DNA of 64,000 nt from Aedes albopictus (taxonomy: Eukaryota > Arthropoda > Insecta > Diptera > Culicidae). The position numbers and the translations under genes are program-made. The notes below the pieces were generated by a model, which made no database searches, had not been told where the DNA came from, and saw only the letters and a list, made by a program, of their open reading frames with translations. The stretch spans positions 367,043,238 to 367,107,237 of the forward strand of contig NC_085138.1 of NCBI RefSeq assembly GCF_035046485.1. The letters run 5' to 3'. Position 1 is the stretch's first letter; each line of letters opens with the position of its first letter. This document shows positions 22,916-34,794 of the stretch, piece by piece.

Positions 22916-23330
22916 CCTAGCATTTGTAGGGTTCCATGTTGTATTTTTGTAACATGGCGCCCAACTAAAAAAACCCCGTGTATACAAATGAAAGCTAGTT
23001 GGAAGGATTATAACTTCAGTCTTAAGGCCATTTTATTTTTTGTGGACAGTGCACCTCCACGAAAGTAAAGTTTAGTTGAAGTAAGATTCGTTACGTGATT
23101 TGGAAAGCAGTTTGGCTTTCGGGTAACATTTTATGTTTTGAGTTGAGGTGTGTTCTGGGGACTTGTTAGTCCTGTTCACCGCTACGTTTCTGGAAAGCAT
23201 TATGGCTTTCGGGTAGCACAACTCATTTTGGTTTTGTTTTGAGTTTAGGTTAAGTTATTTATCTTTATCGTAGTGTTAAGTATATGGCCTTAACACTATT
23301 GTTATGAAGGATGTAAATCATATGGGAGCT

Positions 23331-23369
23331 GAATTTTTCGTGAATCGGTGAACGATTCACGAAAAATTC
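23331..23369. repeat. Perfect 17-bp hairpin just upstream of the 3' LTR
   Basis: Arms GAATTTTTCGTGAATCG (23331-23347) and its exact reverse complement (23353-23369) with a 5-base loop, 19 bases before the 3' LTR. It occupies the place where a polypurine tract is normally found; no good polypurine tract is seen. Confidence 0.8.
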
Positions 23370-23388
23370 TTGCTCAAACGTTGGATTG

Positions 23389-23987
23389 TGTTACGGGTAT
23401 AAATATTTGTTACAATAATAAGACAGAATAATTGTTTAATGTGTTTAAAGTTCAATATTCGTTCGTTCCTTGTGCTACATGTTGAATTTTAACTTGTAAA
23501 TATTACCCTAGTATTAATTAACATTTATAGGGTTCTGGCAGGATAGAGGCCAATGAAGTGCAATCCTATTTCGATTGCCAACTTTCAAGCTATTTTGGGC
23601 AGCGGTCAAGTGCTAGAGATGTAAACCTTTCCCTGCCACGGACTTCAAGTTGTTGAGCTCAAGTATCGAACCCTGAAACGGGATGCCCGATTAGGATTAG
23701 TTTTCCTAGACAAAACCAAGCTATGAACACAGAAACAACTACTGTGAACTAAAAGGCATACTGCCAACTAAAATACAATTCCAGGATGACTGATGGACCC
23801 AAACCAATAAAATAAACCTCGTCATCCTGTGATCGGAAGAGGTTATCCATCTGGATAACAGGGCACATTTATGTTATGTGTTGTGCTGCGTCAATTTGTG
23901 ATGTTCCTAATTTGTGCATTTGTAAGGTTCTATGTGTTGTGATATGTTAATACTTTGTAATAATTAATTTCTTTTATTTTTGTAACA
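23389..23987 (+). repeat. 3' LTR
   Basis: 599 bp, same length and same terminal bases as the 5' LTR but with many substitutions and small compensating indels. Followed by the TTTG duplication. Confidence 0.9.
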
Positions 23988-24377
23988 TTTGTTAAAAGAA
24001 ATCATTCAGGGAATCCAGAAAAAATATTATTTTTTTGATACAGTGTTGCCAGATATCATATTTTTCAATTTTAAAACTAAAAATCGATTTTTCTCAAAAT
24101 ACGTATATTTTGATTTTAAAAATTTTGATTCCATCGTGTTTATCAGACGTTTTTCGATCGAAAAAGCTTAACTCCACAAGGTAATTTGCGTCGTTCCTGA
24201 AATGTAGCGTTTTTTAGAAAAAATATTATTTTTTTCATATAAAGTATCATATAAAATCAGGTGCAGTTTATAAATTTCGCAAAAAAAACATTGTTCGATG
24301 CCATATAAAGACGTTTTGTGTTGATTTGAACAATATCAAGTATAATAAGGATTAAAAAAATGTGACAGTGTTGCCAG

Positions 24378-25104
24378 TTCATCAATTATGAGTCTATCGT
24401 AATGGACTAGCATAACCTGTTGAACTAAAAAAATGTATCTATTGAGATCATCAATTCTAAACAAATTTCATATATTTTAACATTATCTGAACGGAAGTGC
24501 TGCCAAATATGCAATATTTATTGTAGATATCTTAATTTTACTAGAACTTTAGTATGAAATCTAATTAACCAGCCAAAAGTATTTTTTTTTTATTAAGGTT
24601 TAGTACATTTGGCAACATCGACGTAAAATATGTTCAGGAAAACATTTGATGAGTGTATTTCTAAGAAACAGTGCTGAAAATGTTATTTCGATATAACTAC
24701 ATTCAATGACCCACAGCTAATTTCAGAAGCTGAACCTGAAAATATGGAATATGATAAAATATGAAGTATAATATCCTTTGGTATTAGATAATATTAGATA
24801 CTACGCATCGTTGCGCAACTGGTAGCTCAGACTTCAGTATTTTTATTTTATATTCGAAGGTTCAACTCCCTATAAAATCCCTCTAAAAATATCTTTTGAT
24901 TGATTTTTACGGCAGTGTTGCCAAGTATGCTAGTATAGGTGCGGGGATGCTTAGTAATGCGTTTACTCTTACTGTGAATGCATCACCCCTATGAGGGATC
25001 GCAGAATAATAAATCATGTCCTTTATTGTCCCGGGCAGAAAAGTGAAGAACAGTGTTGAGTATTGTGTTGTCCATTGATGTAATTGCATATGGTATGAGT
25101 ATGA
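24378..25104. other. AT-rich unassigned stretch
   Basis: Several GTGTTGCCA words recur (24050, 24370, 24911). A tRNA-like segment near 24806-24875 has weak A- and B-box similarity but no cloverleaf I can draw. No gene supported. Confidence 0.25.
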
Positions 25105-26181
25105 GGGCCCATATAGCCGAGGCGGTAAACGCACGGGTATTCAGCATGACCATGCTGAGGGTGACGGGTTCGATTCCCGGTCGGTCCAGGATCTTTTCGT
25201 AAAGGAAATTTCCTTGACTTCCTTGGGCATAGAGTATCTTCGTACCTGCCACACGATATCAACCCGGGAGCTACTTGACAGCTGCCGAACAACGTCAGCG
25301 TACCTAAAAATTTTGGTCCGGGTGGTACTGTCAGATTAAAAGCGGCAAGCGCTACTTTTGAAAAGGACGAAAACCGACAATAACAAACCGCACAAAAAAT
25401 ATTAAAACATTATACTGAAACCTTAATTTGTTGTTTCCGCTTTTTTGTGGTAGATAAATGCAAATTAAGTGCGGCATGATGAATTTGTTTACTAGAAGTG
25501 AACATTATATCTATAAAACGGGTAAAGGCAAAATAGTCGACTTTCATAAAATAATAAGAAACTTATGTTTTCTTCTAGTGCGGTTATTAAGCACCAGCAA
25601 GTAATAAATTAGGTTAATTATGCTAACATTTTACAGCTAAATATCTGGCGGCAAAGCCAAAATGGAAATTAAAAATAATCTTTTGCAGATGTTTTTTTTC
25701 GAGTTTGATCTTCGGTTTGGTCTAGTATGCGCAGTCACCAATTAATATGCAAGACCGTTTAAACATGTGCTTTTAATACATTTCTTAGAACAACAAAAAG
25801 AAAAATCAAAATAATTTCAATTTAATGAACATTAGTTCTTGCGCTTCTGTTGAATACGTCCTTTTGATACGAAACGCTAGCCTCTTGTTGGCTTCCACTC
25901 ACCACGAAACAAAAAGATGTTTTCGCATGGACAAAAATTGTTGCGTCAGTGAAGGATGGACCCGTTGTTTACGAACAGTAGCGACATCTGCGATTTGCAA
26001 GTAGGTACGCGAAACTGAGCTCATCTGTCAAGTTACGGGGGGGTTGCACGATATACGCATGCAAAATGGTCATTGGCAGAGGAAGCTCTCAGTTAATAAC
26101 TGTGGAAGTGCTCATAGAACACTAAGCTGAGAGCAGGCTTTGTCCCAATGAGGACGTTACACCAAGAAGAAGAAGAAGAAT
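25105..26181 (+). mobile_element. tRNA-Leu-like SINE split by a 787-bp element
   Basis: Head at 25105-25259 with A box TAGCCGAGGCGG (25114-25125) and B box GGTTCGATTCC (25167-25177), followed by the body up to CACACGATAT. The body resumes at 26055 (ACGCATGCAAAATGG) and runs to a (GAA)n tail ending at about 26180. ATGAG flanks both ends as a short candidate TSD. The long tRNA-like head and triplet tail are typical of Aedes SINEs. Confidence 0.85.
25260..26046. mobile_element. hAT-like TIR element inserted in a SINE
   Basis: Perfect 8-bp TSD CACGATAT (25252-25259 and 26047-26054), present once in the uninterrupted SINE body. Ends CAACCCGGGAGCTACTTGAC and (reverse complement) CAACCCCCCCGTAACTTGAC. 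787 bp with no transposase frame. CA-starting TIR and 8-bp TSD suggest hAT. Confidence 0.85.
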
Positions 26182-27819
26182 GAGTTTTTGTTTGTTCTTC
26201 GTGGCGAAGAACTAAGATTTCTGAGTGAAATGGATTAGTGGCGTTTGCTCCCTAGAGGGGTGATAACTACTTTTCTTAGGTTTTTTTGCATGGAAAACAG
26301 ATCGATTGTACGCGAAGGTTAATTCCGATAAATCGAATCAATTGTTCGATTATAGGTGACTCCCAGATTGACAATGTATAGTATCATATTAAGCATCGGT
26401 ATATTCGCCTCACTCCATTCATATTCACTCCTCTTTGCTGAATCGAATCAAGCAGCAAACGGATTGTCGTGATCAAGCACGCAACCCGTGGGAAGCCATG
26501 CGCAAGTTGCTTGACATGGATATTCGTTGCTGTTCATCGCAGTTTTGATCGCAAGCGAATGAAATGACAAAAATAGGGTATCGGGATGCTTCGGTGGCAT
26601 AGTTCCCACGTTTGGCCTATCTCAACGTAAACCAAAAACTCAAACAAACACGCATAACTGGATATGCTATGCGCCAAACAACTGTAACATTCGTTTCAAT
26701 TTTAGCACTTTGGAGTGTTGAAATTGAATGAAAATGTCGCTTTGTTTATGTTTTGTAGACGCCATGATTCTTCGGCTTAGTGGGTAGTCTATACACATAA
26801 TCATTATTGGCATGATTCTGGAACATTTCGAATCGACTTTTCAATAACTGAACATTTGATGTGACGGTCAAAGACGCTATTTTGAACTTGTATATTTGTT
26901 TTCAACGAATAGTAACTATTTTACAAATTGAATGTGGGCCGAATATTGAGTGACGTCAACAACACCGATAAAGTGACGTCAACAACATTGCTTGCGTAAG
27001 AACCTGAAAGAAAAAACTTTAGTTTAAGTAATATATTTATAGTTTTTTGAAAATTTGGCTCCGAAAATGAAAATTAAAAGTAAGATTGGTGAACAAACAG
27101 AGATAATACTTCAGAAGAAATATTGAAAAATGAGATAATAAGTGGTTCTAGTGCATGGAGAGCAATAGGCCAACGTTGTATCCACTAATAGGCCAAGTTT
27201 TATACCATAGACCAACATTGCATACCATCGCATCGAATCTTTTCAACTTAATTCAGTAAATTCTTGAATATTTACGTTAGTTTACTTCCAATTGGTGAAA
27301 CAAGCACTGCCTAGAGTGTGTAATATTGTCAACATATTATTTCTAGTGCTATTAATTAATGAGTTTTGGTCAAAATTATCAAGGCGGCTTACAAATTAGG
27401 CCAAGGAATGGTACATATACCCTACTGAAGCGACAATCGTTCGTTGCGATTAACCATGGAGTAGCAATCATGAATTTTGTTACCATCTATGCTCATACTC
27501 ATGCAGTGTTGCCAAATGTGCTCAATATGTATAAAAAACAGAAATCATTTGTTTGTATTTGGTGTTATCTATTTACGAAAGCTTTCGTGTAAATTAGATG
27601 TTCACAATAAAAATGACATGTGTGGAAACACTTCCATCTACACCATCGTTGAAATGAATAAAATGACAATTGAAATGAATTTCACAATAATTACATTTTA
27701 TATTCTAACAATTTATCCTCATCTTTTCCAATAAATCATTTATTTTATTGCTAACTAACAAACTAACAATAACTGTCAAATACTGCTCATTTTGTCAGAT
27801 AGGACCATAAACAAGAAAA
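26182..27819. other. Unassigned region
   Basis: No gene recognised. Two copies of GTGACGTCAACAACA lie 23 bases apart (26951, 26974); TGACGTCA is a CREB-type site, but chance or repeat origin is equally likely. Short frames at 27359-27734 have no family resemblance. Confidence 0.3.
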
Positions 27820-28041
27820 CACAGACAAATAGACGTAACATTGGCGAAATTTTTATCGACCTCGGTTTTAACGATGCGCGCATCGTTTTTCTAAGCGTTT
27901 GACGTTTCACACTAGTGCCTTCTGTTAACGATATTGCACAATGCAGTGTATCGTGAAACATTTCCACCAGCTGATGGTAGTGTGAACTAGGCGATGGATT
28001 TTCACAAAAATTATTCTAGGTGTTACGTCTGTTTGTCTGTG
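27820..28041. mobile_element. CACAGA MITE, copy A
   Basis: Ends CACAGACAAATAGACGTAAC and (reverse complement) CACAGACAAACAGACGTAAC, flanked by 7-bp AAGAAAA (27813-27819, 28042-28048). The interior matches copy B at 34.5 kb in direct orientation (shared GCGTTTGACGTTTCACACTA). 222 bp, non-coding. Confidence 0.85.
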
Positions 28042-28169
28042 AAGAAAAGGCCAACAACAAGGTCGTTAGGGTTGTTTTTATCTTGCAACACACATGGTGC
28101 GTTTTTTCAGAATCACCTGTACATTGTCAAACACTTGAAGGTTAGGTTTCATGGTATAATGAAAAAGGT

Positions 28170-28735
28170 AAACTGGCAACACTGTCACAATTTTTTAAAT
28201 CCTTTTTATACTCGATATTGTTCAAATCAACAGAAAACGTCTTTATATGGCATCGAACAATGTTTTTTTACGAAATTTATAAACTGCACCTGATTTCATA
28301 TGATACTTTACATGAAAAAAAAAATGAATATTTATTCTTAAAAAGAACGACGCAACGACCTTGGGGAGTTAATCTTTTTCGATCGAAAAACGTCTGATAA
28401 ACACGATGGAATCAAAATTTCTAAAATCAAAATATACGTATTTTGAGAAAATTGATTTTTAGTTTTAAAATTGAAAAATATGATACCTGGCAACACTGTA
28501 TCAAAAAAATAATATTTTTTCTGGATTCCCTGAACGATTTCCTTAAAAAAAAAGCCGAAAGTCGAAAATGTGTATGTGCAATCGTTCCAATGATAAAAAT
28601 AAAAGAGAGGATAATTTTCATATCGACCAAAACGAGGGGTGCTGCCACGGGCCGAGGGGTGATTCGATCGGCACCAAAATTTGGATTTCTTCTTTTACCA
28701 TCTAAACAAATATTTCAGCCATCACCATTACCTTG
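28170..28735 (-). repeat. Dispersed repeat, copy 2 (uninterrupted)
   Basis: Reverse complement of 22129-22298 joined to 23992-24377, lacking the LTR element. It runs from AACTGGCAACACTGTC to TTTCAGCC. Useful as the empty-site reference. Confidence 0.8.
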
Positions 28736-31577
28736 AGAGACTCCAGTTTGAGGAAATACTTAAGTGGCACAGATCTTGGATTACTTATCATAGGCAGCAT
28801 CAGAACTTTTATGTCATCTGCTAGAGAGGAAGTGTTAGAAAGACACATCGCTTTGCTCTAGCATAATTAGTCACGAGATGACCAATTGGTGCCAAAAGGG
28901 CTCCTCGTTTTGGTAAACAAACATGTTTCTGTCGCGGTATGGTCTATCTCGCCACCTACACATATCGATGCCGTTAACAGAAAGATCCCAAGTAGCACTT
29001 GTAACTTACAAAATATTTAAGAAAAATAAAGACGATTGCATAGTATACTTCAGACTATTCGTAACTCTTCTATTTTTGCAATAAACATTGTGGTTGCTCA
29101 GACATCATAACGCAACTTTTATTTTGCTGAAGCTACATTAATGTTACATGGTGGCTTTCGTCACTTATGCTCTTGAGCTATCAATCTCAGAAAGTTGCAT
29201 TCTTGACATCATCCTGTTACATCGAAATCAAAAACCAAAACAAATAACCGGTTCGATTGCTGTGAAGTCAACGCTCGGTTACCATGTATCATGTAACCGA
29301 ATATCGTTTCCAAATAACGATAGTGTGACGTTGTTTCATAGTAAACACATATGAGACGCATTGAAACCTAAGATTTATGGGTCACTAATGTGCAACCTAC
29401 CTGTTACTAGCCACTTATGGTCAACACTGCACGTCAAAAGTATTTGGTAATTAGATACCTTTGCATACTAAAAGTTGAATGACAATGCGATATTGTGTTC
29501 AAAAAGCATTTTAAAAATATTTTCTTAAAATCCTGTTGCTGAGAATTATGCATAAAACAATATTAAATGTGGATATTTTTATCTTCAGACATCCAACCGG
29601 CAGTTTAGGAGGTAATGGCGATTATATACAGAAACAAATGAAAAACTTGCACAAAATAACTTTCAACTATGATATTATGAATTAGGTGTCTTAAACAAAC
29701 AGAATATAGATAAATACTCACCAGATTCGACAAATAAATATGTATAATGAATGAGTGAAATGTTTAAATGCTTATGCTGAAATCCTCGAATTTTGCAGAC
29801 GCGTTGGTTTTCCGGAAACAAAATTGATAATCTAACTGTAAAAACACAATTGCCAGTGAAATTTAGAATACTGAACAAAACATTACCATGTTATTTTTTT
29901 ATATTTTAGAGTGACACGTTTTATAATCGCCATTGCCATGTTTTGGATTTACAAATATTGTTATGATGAAACAAGCAATGCAAGTTTGAGTTTATTTTTC
30001 TATTTTATTGTAAACAAACTATATTATACAGTGGTTACCATCTTAAATCTTATGCAACGAACAACATGTTGCACAGACAAAGGCACCACCTCCTGCGCTT
30101 TTTTGGTTACACAATTGTAAAGGTTGACGTTCGAATCGACTTCTGAATTTGTCACATAGAAATTGCCGTGATTCAGTTGTAACAAAGTGTGCTGCTTGGG
30201 ATCTATAAGGGGGGGGGGATGTTAAGGATATCGAAATGCGTGGATGGATCGAGATAGACCTTCCAGCGACAGAAACATGTTTGTTTACCAAAACAAGTTA
30301 GAACCTTTTGACAAGTTAACGGCTTTTATTATGGCGATGGCACAAATGTCCTAAATGGAGGATAACGTGCCTCTGGAGCCGGAATTCTGATACCTGTTAC
30401 CACCCCTTACCTACCCACTTCCTCACCCACTCCCCCAAATAACTATTCAAGGAACGTTCTACATACTACTATAACGGCGTAAACTATGGGCTACCGTTCA
30501 AGGGTGAATATTTTGTGAGAACGAAGGATTCTTTACCGCGTCGGAGTGTCGGAGTTATAAATATAAGTACTCCAGATAGCATCCACTACCACCTATATGA
30601 GCATCACGCAGACACTTCTCAATGAAACTCAAATGTTTCTCCGCTCTTTATGTAGAAACCAACCCTGATCTCCCCCTCGCCAACAAAACGTGTCAACCGA
30701 CAATAAACAGAGAAAAACCATTCCTTCACCAGCTCTAAGACCATTATTGCCCTGGGTATACTGTTTACTTGCATGAAGAGAAACCATTGCTGCCTTTACT
30801 GTTGAGTTTTTTCAATTCAACTCACCAGCTATCGTTGAAATGCTTTGTTTGTATGAAGATAAAGAAAATAAAAAAACGTTTTCGTTCCAATCTCTGTTGA
30901 GTTTTCCGTATCGTTGCTCCGTTTCCAGGAGTTTTCTTCATGCGCCCGCGCATAAGGAGGAACAACACGTGGTAATGGGACTTTGAAGTGGAAGGTATGA
31001 CAAGGATAACAAAAGAAGATTTTTTTATAACGAGTACAGATTACAAGAAAATTTACATAAGTTTGTAATCGCATCCTATTATACATAGTTTCGCGGAAAT
31101 ATGAGTCCAACGAATCATCGTCTTGTAGTGCATTAAGATTAGAATTGGATAAAAGAATAAACATTCTTCCATTATATCCCAATTTACCGAATAATCAGTT
31201 CCTTTCGTGAGTCACCGAAGCACTTTGCTTGAGTTGAAGTATTTTCGTATCTCAATTTGTTTAGGATTTCAACCATATTTGTTTTTTTTTCTGCTATCCA
31301 GTTACTGGATTCCAGTTAAATAAAGAACTAACGACTGGCATTTATCAGAAAGCAAATTGAGTGACTTTTTCTCTTTTTTGTCTTGCTTTTCGTTCGGTTT
31401 TCATTATTTCCAATCTCATTCACCAACAATGTGGGGTGAATGTTTACACCGGTAATGTGTAAACAATGAATAACCAACGTTTCAAGCTTGGGTTGGAAAG
31501 TGAAAATTGAGGAAAACCTGATCGCTCTTATAAAACAATCATTGCTGGGTAATAAAACGAAGCGGCAGCACTCCATA
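28736..31577. other. Mostly unassigned region with a short inverted pair
   Basis: A roughly 45-bp sequence containing TTGGTAAACAAACATGTTTC occurs at about 28,910-28,955 and inverted at about 30,250-30,296. Most of the rest is AT-rich. 30,360-30,760 is more balanced but has no recognised frame. A poly-G run sits at 30,210-30,219. Confidence 0.3.
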
Positions 31578-32270
31578 ACCTAGCAATGACAGACAACTTT
31601 ATCTGGCATTCAACATTCCAGGCCATAGACTCCGCATCTTGTTCTTCATTGTTCTCAGTCGGAAAAGACGGAAACCTTTCAATTTTCGCCCCCTCGTCGT
31701 CAACCGGTAAGAAAATTAGCGGGTGTGGTTTTTCCGCTATTAATCTCTTCTCCTTCTCCAAAAACGGCGAGGACTACAAGGAGACTAAACGGAAAAATGC
31801 GCCATTGTTCCCAGCGGAGAGCAGCGAGCGCGCGGTCCACACTGCACACAATACAAAAGTCATGTTTGGTTTGTCCCACCATCACGCCATGTCGTATACG
31901 AAAAGGGGGTGCGAGGGGAGCACCGATTGTCGCTGCGTGGTGGGTAAGAAAGAGAAGGTTGTTTGGAGCAAGCGTTCTAAACGACTCCTCGTCCTACCTC
32001 CGCTTGCGTCATGTTTCGACACTGCCACAAACGGAACAAAAGGGGGAGCGCGCACGTTGAGCAAACGATTGGGGTGCACGATTCATGGCTGCCTGCAAGC
32101 ACAGTTCGACTAACAATGGCGGCTTGTTTGGGACATTTCTGTTGAAGGCGCTTTATCCATAGGTTATGGTGGTGGTGTTGCATTTCATTGGAAAAGGGGG
32201 GTTGAATACGCTCTCTGGGTACAAATGTGCATTTATTCGTTGTAGTGATTGTGTGATTGTATTTTGAGAG
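31578..32270. other. GC-rich patch, possible single-copy regulatory or leader DNA
   Basis: Markedly richer in CG dinucleotides than its surroundings (for example AGCGAGCGCGCGGTCC near 31826). Long open frames overlap on both strands (31586-32113 plus; 31977-32288 minus), which follows from few AT-rich stop codons. None resembles a known protein. It could be a promoter or untranslated exon. Confidence 0.3.
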
Positions 32271-32619
32271 AGTAAAAGAATGCAACACGTGGTTGGTAAT
32301 ACACTCTGATGTGCTCAGTGTGAGTCACAAAAGCAATATTGATTTCACGAAAAAATATGCACAGATATACCAGGTATGTACGTACATATGATATATATAT
32401 TATTTATTATATGTGCCTCCTTATTTTTATTCATAAAAAATCGTCATACTTTTTCCAGAGAAAGTTGTCTCCAAATAGTTGAGGCTTCTTTCCCATTCGA
32501 GCGATTCCAAGCAACAGCATCAAAATTAAGGAAAATTTTTAATTCATGATTTTCTATTGAACTGAAACTTTGCACAGATTTTCAGTTCCATCTAAATCGC
32601 CATTTTTCGATATCAAATT

Positions 32620-33355
32620 TTTATTTACAGCCACGACTAACTTTTCAAAAGGGTGTATGTGAAAATGGTTCAAAAATATTCAAAAATATGCACAGCAAAA
32701 ACGGATTGTTCGATTGTTATGAATTTTTCAGCAAAGTTAGATAGCTAAATGGTGATTTCTAAGAAAATATACACTGTGAAAAAAAATCTATTTTATCATT
32801 GAAAAACATCATTTTTGTCACAAAAACTCAAATATCTCAAAACCCTATCTTTTTACCAACTTGAATTTTTTAGGGAAAACGGTCCATTGTATTAGCAATC
32901 TACCATAAAAATTTGGTGATGGTAAACTAATAAACAAAAAAGTTATAACATTTCAAAAATTTCACAACTTTTACATTTAGTAAAAAAAATTTTTCTGTGT
33001 AAATTATTTCGGCCGGGAATCGCGATTTGATGCTGATTTTATTGTTCAGCAAAGTTAGATAACTAAATGGCGATTTCTAAGAAAATATACACTGTGAAAA
33101 AAATCTTTTTTAACATTAAAAAATATCATTTTTGTCACAAAAACTCAAATATCTCAAAACTCTATCTTTTTACCAACGTAATTTTTTAGAGAAAACGGTC
33201 CATTGTATTAGCAATCTACCATGAAAATAAACAAAAAAGTTATGACAATTCAAACATTTCACAATTTTCACATTTAGTAATATTTTTTTTTAGTGTAAAT
33301 TATTTCGGCCGGAAATTGAAGTTTGATGCTGATTTTATTGTTAATGGCCTTGCGT
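32620..33355 (+). repeat. Two tandem copies of an approximately 318-bp dispersed repeat
   Basis: CAGCAAAGTTAGATA recurs at 32729 and 33047, and following segments (AAAATATACACTGTGAAAAA, CTCAAATATCTCAAAAC, ACGGTCCATTGTATTAGCAA) repeat in order. A single inverted copy lies at about 50,340-50,770. Family unknown. Confidence 0.8.
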
Positions 33356-33401
33356 GAGTAAAACAAGTTGTTTTTATTATATATTATATATACATATAAT
33401 A

Positions 33402-33895
33402 GGGTAAGTGTGCCGATCGTTGTGGTAATAAGGTAAATTAATTCAAAAAAATATGATCATACCATCTAATGAACGGTTTTAAAACGTTAGTCGGTAATTT
33501 TCTATCCATATTTGCTGGGAAAAATATGAAAACTATCGTTTCTCTCTGTTTTCGATCAATAATCGCATACCACAACAATAGGCACACTGTTCCTATTATG
33601 GAGGTAAAATTTAATTTTGGTTCCTATTGTTGCGGTATCCCATTGAAATCATATGGGATACCGCAACATTAGGAACACTACCGCAACAATAGGAACACAG
33701 CAGCAGAAATATTAAGGAAAATATTTTTTTAAACTAGGTTTTTGGGCAAAACTTAAGCACACAAAAAGTGCAATCTTATAAATTAAGCATAATACACCTA
33801 TTAAAAATGCCTTTTGGTAACATTTCAGTCGAAAAAGTGCTCAAATGCCACTACCGCAACAATAGGTACTACCACAACGAAGGGAACAATTACCC
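33402..33895. mobile_element. TA-flanked TIR element with repeated CCGCAACAATAGG words
   Basis: Ends GGGTAAGTGTGCCGATCG and (reverse complement) GGGTAATTGTTCCCTTCG, flanked by TA (33400-33401, 33896-33897). Internal words of the type ACCGCAACAATAGGAACA recur at least five times in both orientations, looking like subterminal repeats. 494 bp, no transposase. Confidence 0.75.
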
Positions 33896-34534
33896 TACTA
33901 TGTACCGTAATGTTCCGATTTTATCACGCCCTCCGCGCATTAGTCGTTTATTCATTAATTTGTTGTTACAAGTGTTTTCCCTCTTCTTCAAGATGAATGT
34001 TGAAAGCGTGTTTTGCAACGTTAAAAATATTGAAATGGGTATAGATGTTGAAGAATATTACAGGGCATTTTTGAAAAGGGGCGTAATTAAATTGTTTAAA
34101 CAGATGTCGCTGATGGCAATTTCTCAGTTGTTGTCGTTTTCGAACTTCCTGCGCCCTGCTTTACCGATGATATACAGATGGCTCGTTTGTCAAATTCTAG
34201 ACGGCAGGACGTGCAAATGCGTAATTTTGTACACAATGTGGACATTTGGGCATAACCAGTCTCTTTCAGTTTATCTATGGTGCTTTCGGTGAGATTTCGT
34301 AACTCTTTTGAACATTTTTTTTCATCAAACGGTCTACAAGAGAGCGTTGAGTTGAAGACCTTTGAGAAAGCGACTGTTCATCTTGTTCGTTAGATTATAA
34401 TAAACAAAATCACTTATTAATTTTAACTTACTTGTTTGGTGTTGGTGGCTGAAGAAAAAAAATACTATACAATTTTTAATATTCATAGCGGTAGTATTTT
34501 TTTTGTTTTTTTCGTGAGCATTGTCAGGTATGTA
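33896..34534. other. Unassigned stretch
   Basis: A plus frame (33768-34292) overlaps the end of the neighbouring TIR element and has no family resemblance; I do not call it a gene. Confidence 0.25.
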
Positions 34535-34794
34535 TACAGACAAACAAACGTAACACTGGCGAAATTTTCATTGACCACGCCTTCAACGATCATTTTGAAT
34601 CTTGGTTGTGGCTTTCATAACAAGAAGAGCGCCCATCGTTTTTCTTTGCGTTTGACGTTTCACACTAGCGCCTTCTGATGACGATATTGCACAACGCAGT
34701 GCTTCGTGAAACATTTCCACCAGGTGGTGATAGTGTGAACTGGGCGATGAATTTTCACTAAAATTGTTCTAGGCGTTTCGTCTGTTTGTCTGTG
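34535..34794. mobile_element. CACAGA MITE, copy B
   Basis: Ends (T/C)ACAGACAAACAAACGTAAC and (reverse complement) CACAGACAAACAGACGAAAC, flanked by GTATGTA (34528-34534, 34795-34801). Interior homologous to copy A. Non-coding. Confidence 0.85.

Larger units (their letters stand above)
22299..23987 (+). mobile_element. Compact non-coding LTR retrotransposon (1,689 bp)
   Basis: Two 599-bp direct repeats (22299-22897 and 23389-23987) begin TGTTAC and end GTAACA, and the unit is flanked by a 4-bp TSD TTTG (22295-22298, 23988-23991). A primer-binding site TGGCGCCCAACGTGGGGC follows the 5' LTR with no gap and matches the 3' end of a tRNA-Lys. The 491-bp interior has no gag or pol. The two LTRs differ at many positions, so the insertion is old. 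Non-autonomous (TRIM-like); must have used enzymes from another element. Confidence 0.9.
22129..24377 (+). repeat. Dispersed repeat, copy 1 (split by an LTR element)
   Basis: Parts 22129-22298 and 23992-24377 are together the reverse complement of 28170-28735. The match starts at GGCTGAAA and ends at CAGTGTTGCCAGTT. The LTR element between them is absent from the other copy, which acts as the empty site. Contains the recurrent phrase CAGTGTTGCCAG. Family unknown. Confidence 0.8.

Noticed and set aside
22898..23388. Endogenous retrovirus or viral insertion
   Set aside because: Only LTRs and a primer-binding site; no gag, pol or env. A non-coding LTR retrotransposon explains it.
24806..24875. 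tRNA-like segment GCGCAACTGGTAGC...GGTTCAACTCC
   Set aside because: Boxes are only approximate, with an AT insertion where the anticodon arm should be; no convincing cloverleaf or element context.
25105..25190. tRNA-Leu gene
   Set aside because: Long head resembling tRNA-Leu, but no closing acceptor stem and followed by SINE body.
26951..26990. Pair of CREB-type sites TGACGTCA
   Set aside because: Two direct copies 23 bases apart, with no promoter or gene nearby to support a regulatory role.
31586..32113. 175-codon frame
   Set aside because: No domain, antisense frames equally open, and composition explains the lack of stops.
33768..34292. 174-codon frame with hydrophobic stretches
   Set aside because: Starts inside a TIR element and lacks any family pattern.
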